From Phycisphaerae bacterium (lineage in GTDB: Bacteria; Planctomycetota; Phycisphaerae; Sedimentisphaerales; Sedimentisphaeraceae), in NCBI GenBank assembly GCA_027078365.1, contig JALWYQ010000010.1, forward strand, positions 62,001 to 126,000: a DNA stretch of 64,000 nt, read 5' to 3'. The notes below the pieces were generated by a model. It did no database searches, was not told where the DNA came from, and worked only from the letters and a program-made list of their open reading frames with translations. The position numbers and the translations under genes are program-made. This document shows positions 17,694 to 27,324 of this stretch, in pieces; position 1 is the first letter of the stretch; every line of letters begins with the position of its first letter.

Positions 17694-19550
17694 CTACACA
17701 AATTCAAATTCCGTTGCTTCATCAGTCACTTGTTCTTGAGAAGTTGTTTCTTCGCCTAGAACTTCTTCTGAATGATCTGAATCATCACTAAATAATCCTT
17801 TAGAGGAATCTGCTCCTATAAGCACTTCAAGTTGCTTAACTGCTTTCTCCATTTCGATTGCTTGATTTGTCATAAGCTCTGATGATTCGGAGAATTTTTG
17901 AATCTCGATAGCATATTGCTGAGTAATATTATCGATTGAAGAGACTGAAGAGTTAAGCTGGTCAATACCAATAGATTGTTCTTTTGAAGCTTCTGCTATC
18001 TCACTAAGCAACGAAGCAACTTTACTAGCACTATCGCCAACATCGCTGAATGTCTTATTTGCCTCCATCGCAATATCACTACCCGCATGCGTCTTCTTTG
18101 TCGTACCATCAATTAAGACAGATGTATCACTTGCAGCTTCTGCACTTCTAAGAGCTAAGTTTCTCACCTCTTCAGCGACCACGGCAAATCCCTTTCCAGC
18201 TTCTCCAGCTCTTGCTGCTTCAACGGCAGCATTTAACGCAAGCAAGTTTGTCTGGAACGCTATCTCATCAATGGCCTTTATAATCTTAGCAGTCTCTTCG
18301 CTTGCTTTGTCTATCTCATCAATACTAGCGATTAGCTGCTCCATAGATTTACCTGTATGAGATACTACTTGATTGGTTTCACTCATAAACTCATTGGCCT
18401 GTTGCGTACTTTCAGAGTTTCTCTTAATCATAGATGACATCTCTTCTAGAGATGAAGAAGCCTCTTCAAGTGAAGCTGCTTGCTTTGCTGCATCTGCAGC
18501 CAAGGCAGTACTAGCAACAGCGATATCCCTAGCTCCTTTAGAGACAGATGATGTGCCTTCTCTAATCGCAACTACAATACGATATATAGAGTTTGTGATA
18601 GATCGAATTATTGCAAAAGAAACGCCCACAAATATTGCAATACCAACACAAACGACGCTCAACACAATCGTTATTGCTTTGTTCTTTTGAGACTCTATCT
18701 GAGCATTAGAAATCTCAATGATTTCACTAACAGTATTAACCATCTCAGAGCCAGTATCGTTGAGCAACTTTACATACTCTTGTTGTTTCTGGCCAAGGGC
18801 TATAGATTTTTGAATATCTACAGTAAAAGTCTCAAGTGTCTCTGAAATCTTTTTTGAATTCTCAAGAAAAGATTCGTTGTCTAGTGCATCAGAGAGTGTG
18901 ACAAGTGAAGAAATATTTACCTTTGCATCATTGGCTGACAATTCTTTAAACTGCGCAACATATTTATCATCACCTGTGGCCTGAAATTGACTCTGAAGAT
19001 TCTGTAGTTGCAAGAACGAAATCCTACAGTCACGGATAACATTGACAAGAGTCAACTCATCCATTCCAAGATTTTCGCCTTCCATCTGCAACTCTGCCTG
19101 TTTCTCTGTTAAAGACTTATTCATCAATGCAAGATAGCCAAGTGACTCATCTAAAAGGCTACTAATCTCTTCTTTAACACGCTGATTGTCGTTGTAAGTA
19201 GCTACCGCTTTATTGAATGTGTCTTCGTAGAATGACAAATTATCTCTGAGAGTCGCTATCTTGCCTTCAAATTCCTGAGACGAACTAGATGCCTCAAACG
19301 CGTTAATTGAGTCAGAAACAACCTTAGCTGCCGAGTTAAAATCATTAACAAGCTCATCGCTACGAAATTCTAAATAGGTTTTCTCTACCAGACGATTTTC
19401 TTCCACCGCCTTGATAGTGGTATTCAAGACCATCTTTAGCTGCTCAATATGTTGAATATTTTTGAAGCTAATACCACCAACAACACAAATTATTACAACG
19501 AAAAAAATCGATATCGTAGCAAATATAGCGAGTCTTTTCTTTATATTCAT
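17694..19550 (-). CDS. Methyl-accepting chemotaxis protein
   Basis: Transmembrane chemoreceptor of 618 residues. TM1 is at about 8-29, followed by a ~260-residue extracytoplasmic helical region, TM2 at about 290-315, and a cytoplasmic signalling domain with the hallmark tip [20 protein letters not shown] and [15 protein letters not shown]. The extracellular part looks like a long helical-bundle sensor; no Cache fold is recognisable in it. The C-terminus is acidic and has no CheR/CheB-tethering pentapeptide. Start ATG 19550 has GGAGGG directly upstream, better than the ATG at 19562 which contains that site. The gene is 72 bp downstream of the secreted Cache-domain gene on the same strand, suggesting a shared sensory task. 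Confidence 0.93.
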   Translation of the reverse strand: MNIKKRLAIFATISIFFVVIICVVGGISFKNIQHIEQLKMVLNTTIKAVEENRLVEKTYLEFRSDELVNDFNSAAKVVSDSINAFEASSSSQEFEGKIATLRDNLSFYEDTFNKAVATYNDNQRVKEEISSLLDESLGYLALMNKSLTEKQAELQMEGENLGMDELTLVNVIRDCRISFLQLQNLQSQFQATGDDKYVAQFKELSANDAKVNISSLVTLSDALDNESFLENSKKISETLETFTVDIQKSIALGQKQQEYVKLLNDTGSEMVNTVSEIIEISNAQIESQKNKAITIVLSVVCVGIAIFVGVSFAIIRSITNSIYRIVVAIREGTSSVSKGARDIAVASTALAADAAKQAASLEEASSSLEEMSSMIKRNSESTQQANEFMSETNQVVSHTGKSMEQLIASIDEIDKASEETAKIIKAIDEIAFQTNLLALNAAVEAARAGEAGKGFAVVAEEVRNLALRSAEAASDTSVLIDGTTKKTHAGSDIAMEANKTFSDVGDSASKVASLLSEIAEASKEQSIGIDQLNSSVSSIDNITQQYAIEIQKFSESSELMTNQAIEMEKAVKQLEVLIGADSSKGLFSDDSDHSEEVLGEETTSQEQVTDEATEFEFV

Positions 19551-19622
19551 ATTTCCCTCCACAGAAATAAGCGATAAGAATGCTAAGATATTAACAGTTA
19601 ATATCTTAGCAATATCACTTAT

Positions 19623-20198
19623 TTACTTACCAGCAACCAATGCATTAATCTGATCTTCAGGCATATCATATATGCCGCAACCAACAACTACCTCTTGACC
19701 GTTACTCATCTTGCAGAGTTTCACATATGAAACCTTACGTGAAGGGGTCTTTTCGCCTGGTTTTGGCCATAGATATGAAACCCAACCAGAACCTTGCTTT
19801 TGAACTAATTTATTCATTTCTAAAAACAAGAGTTTGCCTTGTTTATCTTTTAAACCAAGAAGAGATTTGCCCTCTAGTTTGTATTTGACAGGGTGCATTT
19901 GGATAACAGCCTTAAGATCATGTACCCAAATATAAGTACCAGCAAAGATGAATTTACTATCCTTACCTTTGAATTTTGGATAAGCCGCAGGGCCTTCCTT
20001 TTCAAGTAATTTACAGGCCTCATTCACCTTAGCAATAATCATTTCTGCTGTAGGTTTAGTCTTTGCACTTGCCTTTAGGGCTTCAACAGTCTGCTGAGTT
20101 AGAGCAACTCTAGGATCAGCATCGCCAGCAAAGACATTAACGGTCGATGCAATAAATGCAACACCCAACAGAATCATCAACAAATTTCTAAGCTTCAT
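19623..20198 (-). CDS. Secreted single-Cache-domain protein
   Basis: 191 residues with a clear Sec signal peptide (MKLRNLLMILLGVAFIASTVNVFAG) reduced here to its features: basic start, hydrophobic core 4-18, probable cleavage after A-G near 24. The mature part matches an sCache_2-type sensor: IWVHDLKAVIQMHPVKYKLE, GKSLLGLKDKQGKLLF and GWVSYLWPKPG, ending with KVSYVKL. Such domains normally sit inside receptors and bind small carboxylates; here the domain is free in the periplasm. Start ATG 20198 has AAGGAAG upstream; the frame is open further to a GTG at 20342, but that would bury the signal peptide. It directly precedes the chemoreceptor gene. Confidence 0.85.
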   Translation of the reverse strand: MKLRNLLMILLGVAFIASTVNVFAGDADPRVALTQQTVEALKASAKTKPTAEMIIAKVNEACKLLEKEGPAAYPKFKGKDSKFIFAGTYIWVHDLKAVIQMHPVKYKLEGKSLLGLKDKQGKLLFLEMNKLVQKQGSGWVSYLWPKPGEKTPSRKVSYVKLCKMSNGQEVVVGCGIYDMPEDQINALVAGK

Positions 20199-20651
20199 AC
20201 ATCTTCCTTTCAAAATAAGTTTCTCTAATCTAGCAAACTGTTTAGAGACCGTACCCTTACCTCTGCTAGATTCCCGTTTCACACAGGCTCGGATATCGGT
20301 ATAACAAGCGACTTGCTTAACGAGAGATTGGTGTTTTGGCACATTTTGCCCCCCCCCCTCCCCAATATGAATAATTAAAGTACATTACATGCAATTTAAT
20401 GAAACCATAATAACGACCTGCTACAATTCCTCATGTACAAGCCAAGATCACATAAATCGCCCACAAAAACCGTAAGAACAACACAAATATCTCTTGAAAA
20501 CTGAAAAAAAACAGCCGCAGTTATTGTTACTCTGCAACAACCATAGGAAAGCTTTTAAAATGGTGCTGTTCACAATATTACAACAAGGACCTGCACCTTT
20601 GCCATTTTATTGTTCTTTTTTGTAATTTATTAAATAATGCGAGTGAACTTA
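20199..20651. other. Intergenic region with a C10 homopolymer
   Basis: No gene seen between the Cache gene and the ArsR promoter. A run of ten C (20349-20358), then T and four more C, stands out in this AT-rich sequence. A weak sigma-28-like element for the Cache gene lies at 20292-20299 on the minus strand (ACCGATAT, with TAAG at the right distance upstream). Confidence 0.4.
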
Positions 20652-20706
20652 TTGACTTTAAATTTCGATGTATATATGATGGTCACATCGAAATATCTCG
20701 ATATTT
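20652..20706 (+). promoter_or_regulatory. ArsR-type promoter with overlapping operator
   Basis: A strong promoter, TTGACT (20652-20657), 17-nt spacer, TATGAT (20675-20680), is wrapped by an inverted repeat TTTCGATGT (20663-20671) / ACATCGAAA (20685-20693). A second palindrome AAATATC-TC-GATATTT (20691-20706) follows at once around the expected transcription start. The layout suggests autorepression by the adjacent ArsR-family protein. Confidence 0.65.
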
Positions 20707-20742
20707 ACTCTAATTAAACAAGATACATGTAGCATTTAGAAT

Positions 20743-21051
20743 ATGATTGACGCGATAGAGACAATTTCAGATGAAAAGCTAAGCCAAGCAGCAGACTGCC
20801 TTAGAGTTATGGCACACCCTGTGCGATTGAAACTCGTAAACTTGTTGATGCAAGGCGAGTTCTCTGTTAGTGAACTTAGCGAAATGTGCAATTGCTCAGC
20901 CAATCAAACATGCGAACACCTTCGCTTGATGAAGAGCTGTGGTTTTCTCTCAAGCGAAAGAGATGGACGCAGAGTATTTTATAAAGTGATTTCTCCTAGG
21001 TTGCCAAAGCTACTCGAATGCATTAGTAGCACTTGCAACACAAGGAATTAG
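20743..21051 (+). CDS. ArsR-family transcriptional regulator
   Basis: Winged-helix repressor of 102 residues: MAHPVRLKLVNLL, SVSELSEMCNC, the recognition helix region NQTCEHLRLMKSCG and the wing RDGRRVFYKV. Seven cysteines (C19, C49, C51, C57, C66, C93, C98) make thiol- or metal-based sensing likely; the C49/C51/C57 group is not placed like the classical ELCVCDL metal site. It precedes a sulfur-transfer enzyme by 100 bp on the same strand, so a persulfide- or sulfide-responsive role like that of SqrR/BigR is the favoured inference. No clear ribosome-binding site is seen. Confidence 0.9.
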   Translation: MIDAIETISDEKLSQAADCLRVMAHPVRLKLVNLLMQGEFSVSELSEMCNCSANQTCEHLRLMKSCGFLSSERDGRRVFYKVISPRLPKLLECISSTCNTRN

Positions 21052-21150
21052 AATAAGTAGCATAATATTTATTAACCTGTGCCTAGCGAACTAGGCAGCT
21101 TTACTTTCTGCCTTTAATGTGCAGTAGTGAGTTTTTTTGAGGGATATAAA

Positions 21151-23622
21151 ATGTCACAGAAAAAGAAAATTGTTATTGTTGGTGGTGTTGCTGGTGGTGC
21201 GAGTGCTGCGGCAAGAGCTAGAAGGCTCAGTGAAGATGCAGAAATAATCATGTTCGAACGTGGCGAATACATCTCATTCGCCAACTGCGGCTTACCATAT
21301 CACATCGCTGGAATAATCGAAGAGAGAGATAGACTTCTTGTTCAGACTCCAGAAAAAATGAATGCACGTTTTAAAATTGATGTACGTGTAAAAACTGAAG
21401 TCATCAAAATAGACCCACAGAAAAAGCAAGTTACCTACGAAAATCTAGAAACGGGCGAAAAAGGTGTAGAGTCTTATGACAACCTAGTTCTTAGTCCTGG
21501 AGCTGAAGCATTTCGACCTCCACTAGAGGGCATAGATTGTAAGAATGTATTCTCTCTGCGTAACATGAAGGATATGGATCGAATTAAAGATGTCGTGGAT
21601 AATAACAAGCCTAAAAAAGCTGTTGTTGTTGGCGGTGGCTTCATAGGTCTAGAAATGGCAGAGGCTCTAATTGAGCGTGGGCTTGATGTCTCGTTGGTAG
21701 AACTTGAACCACAGGTCTTTGCCCCTGCAGACCCTGAGATGGCAACTCCTATTCATCAGCATATGAGTTTCCACGGGGTTGATCTAAAACTAAAACTAAG
21801 CATCACTGGTATCGAAGAAAAAGGCAACGGCCTAATTGCAAACCTAAGTGATGGAACTGGCATTGCTTGTGATTTAATCGTCTTAGCTATAGGTGTAAAA
21901 CCTGAAACCAAGCTCGCAGTAGATGCAGGGCTCAAGATTGGCGAACGCAAAGGTATTCTAGTTGATGACCATATGAGAACAAGCGATCCGAATATCTATG
22001 CAGTTGGGGATGCCGTTGAGGTAGAAGACTTTGTTGGTGGATTCAAGACTGTAATACCATTGGCAGGCCCTGCAAACCGCCAAGGTAGAATTGCAGCAGA
22101 TAATATCTTCGGCAAAGACAGTACTTATAAGAAGACTCAAGGCACTAGTGTATGTAAGATATTTGATCTGACAGCAGCAACAACAGGCCTCAACGAAAAG
22201 ATGCTCAAGAGATTCAATATCAACTACGAAAAAATATACATACATCCAGCTAGTCACGCAGGTTACTACCCTGGCGCAACTCCTATGAGCCTAAAGTTTA
22301 TCTTCGACCCAGAGACTGGAAAGGTTCTCGGTGCTCAAGCAGTTGGAGTCAACGGTGTCGATAAGCGTATAGACGTTATTGCTGTTGCAATAAGAGCAGG
22401 ACTTACCGTTCACCAGATGAGAGACCTAGAACTCTGTTACGCTCCTCCATTTGGTTCGGCTAAAGACCCTGTAAACTACGCCGCATTTGTTGCGTCAAAC
22501 ATTATGGACGGCGATATGGCAATCTGCCACATCGAAGAGGCACTAAATCCAAAAGAAAACCAACTAATCATCGATGTTAGAACTAAGGAAGAAGTTGAAG
22601 TTGGAACAATTCCTGGTGCGATTAATATACCAATTGATGAACTCAGAGATAGGCTTGATGAGATTCCAAAGAACAAAGAGCTTCTTGTGACTTGTCAAGT
22701 TGGTTTGCGCGGTTACCTCGCTTGTAGAATTCTCAGTCAGCACGGCTACAAATGCCGCAACATATCTGGTGGCTACAAAACATACAAGGCTGTTACAGGT
22801 CAATTCTCTGAAACACCTGATGCAACAAGAGAAATTAAAGAGGATACTGGTGTAGATAACATCGAAAAGAGAGTTAAAGCTGATCCAACTAAAATAGTTA
22901 AAACTGTAGATGCTTGTGGACTTCAGTGTCCTGGTCCAATATTGAAACTCAAGGAGGCTCTCGATTCAATATCTCAAGGTGAGACAATTGCCATCGAAAC
23001 TACAGACCAAGGCTTTACAACCGACGTGGCTGGTTGGTGTAAGAGTACCTGCAACATCCTACACAACGTTGAGAGGGTTGGCGAAAGCAAATTCCGAGCA
23101 ATTGTATCCAAAGGTGCAAAGGCCGGCGCATGTGGAGCCGTAAAAGCGAGATCCGACAAGAAGACAATGGTCGTCTTTAGCGGTGATTTCGACAAGGCAA
23201 TGGCCGCTTTCATTATTGCCAACGGTGCGGCTGCAACTGGAAGCGATGTGACTATGTTCTTTACTTTCTGGGGAATTAACCTGCTTAGAAAAGCAAATCC
23301 TCCGAAAGTTAAGAAGAATCTCATAGAGAAGATGTTTGGTATGATGATGCCAAGAGGTGCAAATAAGGCTCATCTATCAAAGATGCATATGGGCGGTATG
23401 GGTCTTGGAATGATTAAAGGCATCATGAAGAGCAAGAATGTGTCTCCAATTGATGAACTGATTGCCAATGCTCAGAAGAACGGCGTCAAGATGGTTGTTT
23501 GTACAATGAGTATGGACTTAATGGGCATAAAGAGAGAGGAACTCATCGATGGAATTGATGAGGGAGGCGTCGCTCTCTACATCAGCGAGGCTGAAGAGGC
23601 AAATGTAAACCTCTTCATCTAG
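21151..23622 (+). CDS. Four-domain sulfur-transfer flavoprotein (CoADR-like, rhodanese, TusA, DsrE)
   Basis: 823-residue fusion. Residues 1-445 are an FAD/NAD(P) pyridine-nucleotide disulfide oxidoreductase of the CoA-disulfide/persulfide reductase type, with GGVAGGASAAARARR and active cysteine C46 in SFANCGLPYH. Residues about 460-560 are a rhodanese with C515 in VTCQVGLRGY. Residues about 583-655 are a TusA-like sulfur carrier with C589GLQC593PGP. The last ~150 residues are a DsrE/DsrF-like domain (VVFSGDFDKAMAAFIIANGAAATG ... MVVCTMSMDLMG). Together they suggest reduction of polysulfide or CoA-persulfide and hand-over of sulfane sulfur. Start ATG 21151 has GAGGG 7 nt upstream; a GTG 24 nt earlier is less likely. 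Controlled with the upstream arsR-type gene. Confidence 0.9.
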   Translation: MSQKKKIVIVGGVAGGASAAARARRLSEDAEIIMFERGEYISFANCGLPYHIAGIIEERDRLLVQTPEKMNARFKIDVRVKTEVIKIDPQKKQVTYENLETGEKGVESYDNLVLSPGAEAFRPPLEGIDCKNVFSLRNMKDMDRIKDVVDNNKPKKAVVVGGGFIGLEMAEALIERGLDVSLVELEPQVFAPADPEMATPIHQHMSFHGVDLKLKLSITGIEEKGNGLIANLSDGTGIACDLIVLAIGVKPETKLAVDAGLKIGERKGILVDDHMRTSDPNIYAVGDAVEVEDFVGGFKTVIPLAGPANRQGRIAADNIFGKDSTYKKTQGTSVCKIFDLTAATTGLNEKMLKRFNINYEKIYIHPASHAGYYPGATPMSLKFIFDPETGKVLGAQAVGVNGVDKRIDVIAVAIRAGLTVHQMRDLELCYAPPFGSAKDPVNYAAFVASNIMDGDMAICHIEEALNPKENQLIIDVRTKEEVEVGTIPGAINIPIDELRDRLDEIPKNKELLVTCQVGLRGYLACRILSQHGYKCRNISGGYKTYKAVTGQFSETPDATREIKEDTGVDNIEKRVKADPTKIVKTVDACGLQCPGPILKLKEALDSISQGETIAIETTDQGFTTDVAGWCKSTCNILHNVERVGESKFRAIVSKGAKAGACGAVKARSDKKTMVVFSGDFDKAMAAFIIANGAAATGSDVTMFFTFWGINLLRKANPPKVKKNLIEKMFGMMMPRGANKAHLSKMHMGGMGLGMIKGIMKSKNVSPIDELIANAQKNGVKMVVCTMSMDLMGIKREELIDGIDEGGVALYISEAEEANVNLFI

Positions 23623-23641
23623 AAAAGTTTTAAAACAAAAA

Positions 23642-23671
23642 GGCTCGTTCAATTGAACGGGCCCTTTTTTT
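23642..23671 (+). terminator. Terminator of the sulfur-transfer gene
   Basis: 11-bp hairpin (23642-23652 with 23653-23663, one G-U) followed by seven T (23665-23671), 20 bp past the stop. Confidence 0.85.
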
Positions 23672-23687
23672 ATCGTTAGTTTCAATC

Positions 23688-23715
23688 AAAAAAGGGACGG
23701 TTAACCGTCCCTTTT
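23688..23715 (-). terminator. Terminator of clpC
   Basis: Perfect palindrome 23690-23715 centred on GGTTAACC with arms AAAAGGGACGG / CCGTCCCTTTT; on the minus strand it is followed by six T. It can also work in the plus direction. Confidence 0.85.
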
Positions 23716-23736
23716 GCTATACATTAAATCTAACTT

Positions 23737-26289
23737 CTACTGCGCATCTTCTTGAACCACCTCGGCAGTAGCGGCTTCTTGGAGTTCTTTATCTGATTTT
23801 TTGCCCGCATCAAAAGATTCATCATAGCAACCTTCAAATTTTAGATGATCCTCATCTAGGACGCTAATTCGTATAACGTTCTTATCCTTGAACTCTCCTC
23901 TTAGCAACCCTTCTGATAGCGGATCCTCAATATAATGCTCAATTGCCCTTCTAAGTGGTCTTGCTCCATACTCAGGGTTGTAGCCTTTGTCTATGAGGAA
24001 CTCTTTTGCAGACTCTTCAAGTTGTAGATTAAGACCATGATCAATAACTCGCTTAAATACTTTATTGAGTTCATAATCAACAATAATCTGCAAGTTCTCT
24101 CTGGTTAGGCCACGGAAGACAATCTTGTCGTCGAGCCTGTTAATAAATTCTGGACGGAAGTAACGCTCCATCTCTTTATCTAGTAGATCACGCATCTTTT
24201 CAAAGTTTGATTCTTCGCTGCGTTTTGCAAAACCAAAACCACTTTGATTCTTTATTAGATCCGCACCAATATTACTTGTCATAATAATGATGACATTTCT
24301 AAAGTCAACATGTCTACCATTACTATCTGTTAGACGGCCCTCTTCCATTATCTGTAATAGCATATTAAAGACATCAGTATGTGCCTTCTCTATTTCATCA
24401 AGCAACAGCACCGAGTACGGACGCCTTCTTATTCTCTCTGTGAGCTGACCACCCTCTTCATATCCAACATATCCCGGAGGCGCACCGATGAGCTTGCTAA
24501 CGTTGTGCTTCTCCATGTATTCACTCATATCAAGCTGGATTAGCGCATCTTCATTACCAAACATGAACTCAGCAAGAGCTCTTGCAAGTAATGTTTTACC
24601 AACACCACTTGGCCCAATAAATATGAAGCTAGCAATTGGACGATTTGGATCTTTGAGCCCACTTCTGCTCCTTCTAACTGCCTTTGCAACTGCGTGAATA
24701 GCGTCATGTTGAGATACAACACGCTTGTGCAATTCATCTTCAAGCTCGAGTAACCTCTGCGCCTCAGCCTTTTCAAGCCTTGTTAGCGGCACTCCAGTCA
24801 TCTTGGAAACAACTTCAGCTATAACTTCTCGATCAACATGAACCGCACTTTTGCCAGCCTGCTCTTTCCAACTATTTTGCTTTTCATGCTTTTCGTCTAA
24901 AAGCTTTTGCACTTGGTCACGTAAAGACGCCGCTAACTCGTAATCAGCTGCGCGAACTGCTTCATCCTTTTGAACGTTTATCTGCTCAATCTGTTTTTCA
25001 ATTTCTGAGAGATCTGGCGGAGGAGTTAGGTTTTTAAGTCTAACTCGCGCACCAGCCTCATCAATCACGTCTATCGCCTTGTCCGGCAGACACCTACCCG
25101 TGATGTATCTTATCGCCAAATCAACTGACTCAACAAGAGCGTCATCACTAAACTTAACTTTATGATGCTCTTCGTATCTCTCGCGCAGCCCCTTTAGAAT
25201 CTCCACCGTTTCCTCGCGACTTGGAGGTTCAACTTGAACTGTTTGGAAGCGTCTCTCGAGAGCTGCGTCCTTCTCTATGTATTTCCTATATTCATCGAAT
25301 GTTGTCGCACCAATACATTGTACCTCACCACGGGCGAGCGCTGGCTTTAGGACATTAGAAGCATCAATTGCACCCTCAGCGCCACCGGCACCAACGAGCG
25401 TATGCAATTCATCAACAAAAAGAATAACATTACCAGCCCTTCTAACCTCATTGATTACGGCCTTTATACGCTCCTCAAATTGTCCTCTGTACTTAGTGCC
25501 TGCCACCATCATAGCAAGGTCAAGCACGACAAGTCTTTTGTTAATTAAAATCTCAGGAACTTCTTTATTGACAATCATCTGCGCCATACCTTCGACGATG
25601 GCGGTCTTACCAACACCGGCTTCTCCAAGTAGCACAGGATTGTTTTTCGTTCTACGACAAAGAATCTGAATCAGCCTCTCAATCTCATTGCTACGACCTA
25701 TGACTGGATCAAGCTCCTTCTTAGATGCAAGCTCTGTTAAGTCTCTACCGAAGCTATCGAGTGCGGGCGTTTTGCTTTTTGCCTTTGCCCCAGCTGATGC
25801 CGATGGATTAGGAGTGCTTTTCATACCCAGACCTTGGAAAGAAGAATCCAAGCCAGCGCCCAAAAGATTGAGCACCTCTTGACGAACATCTTCAAGCTTG
25901 AGTCCAAGATTCATCATTACTTGAGCAGCAACACCTTCAGTTTCGCGCAAGAGACCTAGCAAAATGTGCTCTGTTCCAACGTAATTATGATTGAGGGACC
26001 TTGCCTCTTCAATAGCATACTCTATAACCCGTTTGGCTCTTGGCGTCTGAGGTAATTTGCCCATACTAACCATATCGGGACCGCTCTTGACTAGCTTCTC
26101 AACCTCAAGCCTGAGCTTCTTAATATCGACATCAAGATTCTTAAGTACATTAGCACCAACACCACTGCCCTCCTTAACTAGACCTAAGAGAATGTGTTCA
26201 GTGCCTATGTATTCATGATTGAATCTTTGAGCCTCTTGATTAGCCAACGCCATAACTTTTCTAGCGCGGTCGGTAAAACGTTCAAACAT
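23737..26289 (-). CDS. clpC: ATP-dependent Clp protease ATP-binding subunit ClpC
   Basis: Hsp100 unfoldase that feeds substrates to ClpP. The 850-residue protein has the double Clp-N repeat (1-150, two EHILLGL motifs), AAA module 1 with GEAGVGKT, a central UVR/M-domain (about 420-465), AAA module 2 with GPSGVGKT and a ClpB D2-small domain. The C-terminal ~40 residues are acidic and variable. GAGGT is 5 nt before the ATG. It stands alone: no ctsR, mcsA/mcsB or clpP is nearby, unlike in Firmicutes. Confidence 0.96.
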   Translation of the reverse strand: MFERFTDRARKVMALANQEAQRFNHEYIGTEHILLGLVKEGSGVGANVLKNLDVDIKKLRLEVEKLVKSGPDMVSMGKLPQTPRAKRVIEYAIEEARSLNHNYVGTEHILLGLLRETEGVAAQVMMNLGLKLEDVRQEVLNLLGAGLDSSFQGLGMKSTPNPSASAGAKAKSKTPALDSFGRDLTELASKKELDPVIGRSNEIERLIQILCRRTKNNPVLLGEAGVGKTAIVEGMAQMIVNKEVPEILINKRLVVLDLAMMVAGTKYRGQFEERIKAVINEVRRAGNVILFVDELHTLVGAGGAEGAIDASNVLKPALARGEVQCIGATTFDEYRKYIEKDAALERRFQTVQVEPPSREETVEILKGLRERYEEHHKVKFSDDALVESVDLAIRYITGRCLPDKAIDVIDEAGARVRLKNLTPPPDLSEIEKQIEQINVQKDEAVRAADYELAASLRDQVQKLLDEKHEKQNSWKEQAGKSAVHVDREVIAEVVSKMTGVPLTRLEKAEAQRLLELEDELHKRVVSQHDAIHAVAKAVRRSRSGLKDPNRPIASFIFIGPSGVGKTLLARALAEFMFGNEDALIQLDMSEYMEKHNVSKLIGAPPGYVGYEEGGQLTERIRRRPYSVLLLDEIEKAHTDVFNMLLQIMEEGRLTDSNGRHVDFRNVIIIMTSNIGADLIKNQSGFGFAKRSEESNFEKMRDLLDKEMERYFRPEFINRLDDKIVFRGLTRENLQIIVDYELNKVFKRVIDHGLNLQLEESAKEFLIDKGYNPEYGARPLRRAIEHYIEDPLSEGLLRGEFKDKNVIRISVLDEDHLKFEGCYDESFDAGKKSDKELQEAATAEVVQEDAQ

Positions 26290-26349
26290 AATTACCTCAA
26301 TTAATTAGTAAGTATTTCAATCTGGATTAGTACGTCAAAGAACCCTTTA

Positions 26350-26377
26350 ATTCTATCACATAGAACAGAACTGTAAA
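26350..26377 (-). promoter_or_regulatory. Promoter of clpC
   Basis: On the minus strand TTTACA (26372-26377), 16-nt spacer, TAGAAT (26350-26355) with TGA just before the -10. Leader about 54 nt. The rest of 26290-26626 shows no gene. Confidence 0.55.
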
Positions 26378-26626
26378 GAAAGCAAGTAGCGTTTTGCTAA
26401 AATTGCGATTACACCTTTGCTAGCTCTGATTAAGCCACCAATCAGGGTCAAATTGGCAAGCTTACCTTGTGACTATCGTCAAAAAGACGTTAGGACTTTT
26501 GAAGTATTAACTAATAGAATTGCTAAATGGGGATTATATGCTTATCTGGCATGATTGATTGAGGATTACAAACTCCTGGGCAGATTCAAATCAGCTTTTT
26601 ACGTAAAACTACCTGATTGGCATAGC

Positions 26627-26657
26627 AAAAAAAAAGACGCTTAGGATTAACCTAGCG
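26627..26657 (-). terminator. Terminator of the small coiled-coil gene
   Basis: Stem CGCTAGG / CCTAAGCG with one bulge (26638-26657) and, on the minus strand, nine T (26627-26635), 30 bp after the stop at 26687. It supports that short gene being real. Confidence 0.8.
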
Positions 26658-26686
26658 CCGGCCCCTCCTCAGAGACCAATTTTGAC

Positions 26687-26932
26687 CTACTTGTCGAGAA
26701 TCTCCCTGAGATACCTATTCTCTCGTCTGGTAGCTTCCAAATCAAATAGGATATATTTAACACTTATTCTGAGATACTCTAGAGAATCCTGAATTGCATC
26801 GATGTCAAGAGATTTAGATTTGCTGGTTCTAGGAATCCCAAACTTGCCGCGTTTTGGATTATCAGTTCTAGATACAGTGCAAAACTGCCTAACTATCTCA
26901 TCAATCTTCTTCTCAATTATTTTGTCATCCAC
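26687..26932 (-). CDS. Small protein of unknown function with sigma-54 promoter
   Basis: 81 residues, charged, no membrane segment and no signal peptide. The middle is basic (KRGKFGIPRTSKSKS) and the C-terminal half (about 44-79) is helical with a heptad-like pattern, LEATRRENRYLREIL, so an oligomerising coiled coil is likely. I do not recognise a family. It is flanked by a GGAG site about 9 nt before the ATG, a perfect -24/-12 promoter 40-55 bp upstream and a strong terminator downstream, which together make a complete single-gene unit. A regulatory or structural role tied to sigma-54 control is inferred only from that. Confidence 0.75.
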   Translation of the reverse strand: MDDKIIEKKIDEIVRQFCTVSRTDNPKRGKFGIPRTSKSKSLDIDAIQDSLEYLRISVKYILFDLEATRRENRYLREILDK

Positions 26933-26971
26933 AACGTTCTCCAGACCAAATTTACTAATGCTTAGTTATTT

Positions 26972-26987
26972 TGCAATAAGTGTGCCA
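26972..26987 (-). promoter_or_regulatory. Sigma-54 (-24/-12) promoter
   Basis: Reads TGGCAC-ACTTA-TTGCA on the minus strand, an exact match to the TGGCAC-N5-TTGCW consensus. The transcript start would fall about 29 nt before the ATG at 26932. Confidence 0.75.
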
Positions 26988-27231
26988 CAATTAAATTCTA
27001 GGTAAATTTGCACAAAATAAGCCTTTTTCCACTGCACTAGAGACCGATAAAATCGCCATATTTTTCAGAAAAACGATTGAACAAATCAAAACAATTAAAA
27101 CGTCCTGTTTGATTTCATCAACATGTAGAGCCGGATATCCTTACCAAACAACTATAACTAGCTGATACAGCAAGACTTACTGACGTTGCCAAAACTCAAC
27201 GCCGATTTCAGAGATGTAATATATGAAATAT
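26988..27231. other. Intergenic region before the dockerin-like gene
   Basis: AT-rich DNA with no gene seen; a binding site for a sigma-54 activator would be expected near the left part but I cannot identify one. Confidence 0.3.
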
Positions 27232-27260
27232 TTGCTAAAAATTAACAAAACAACTATACT
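27232..27260 (+). promoter_or_regulatory. Candidate promoter of the dockerin-like gene
   Basis: TTGCTA (27232-27237), 17-nt spacer, TATACT (27255-27260); an AACAA/TTGTT inverted repeat straddles the -10. Leader about 58 nt. Confidence 0.5.
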
Positions 27261-27324
27261 CTTGTTACGTATTGTTCGATGTCTTAGCTGTATGTACGTC
27301 AACACTTTTGAGCGATAGATTTTG

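Noticed and set aside
20199-20342. 48-codon in-frame N-terminal extension of the Cache protein from a GTG
   Set aside because: It would bury a clear signal peptide, and a good ribosome-binding site lies before the internal ATG.
20341-20356. TGGCAC followed by TTGC, resembling a sigma-54 promoter
   Set aside because: The spacer is 2 nt too short for -24/-12 recognition and it points to no suitable gene.
26447-26463. CtsR-like half-site GGTCAAA about 160 bp upstream of clpC
   Set aside because: The second half-site is degenerate, the spacing and distance are wrong and no ctsR gene is present.
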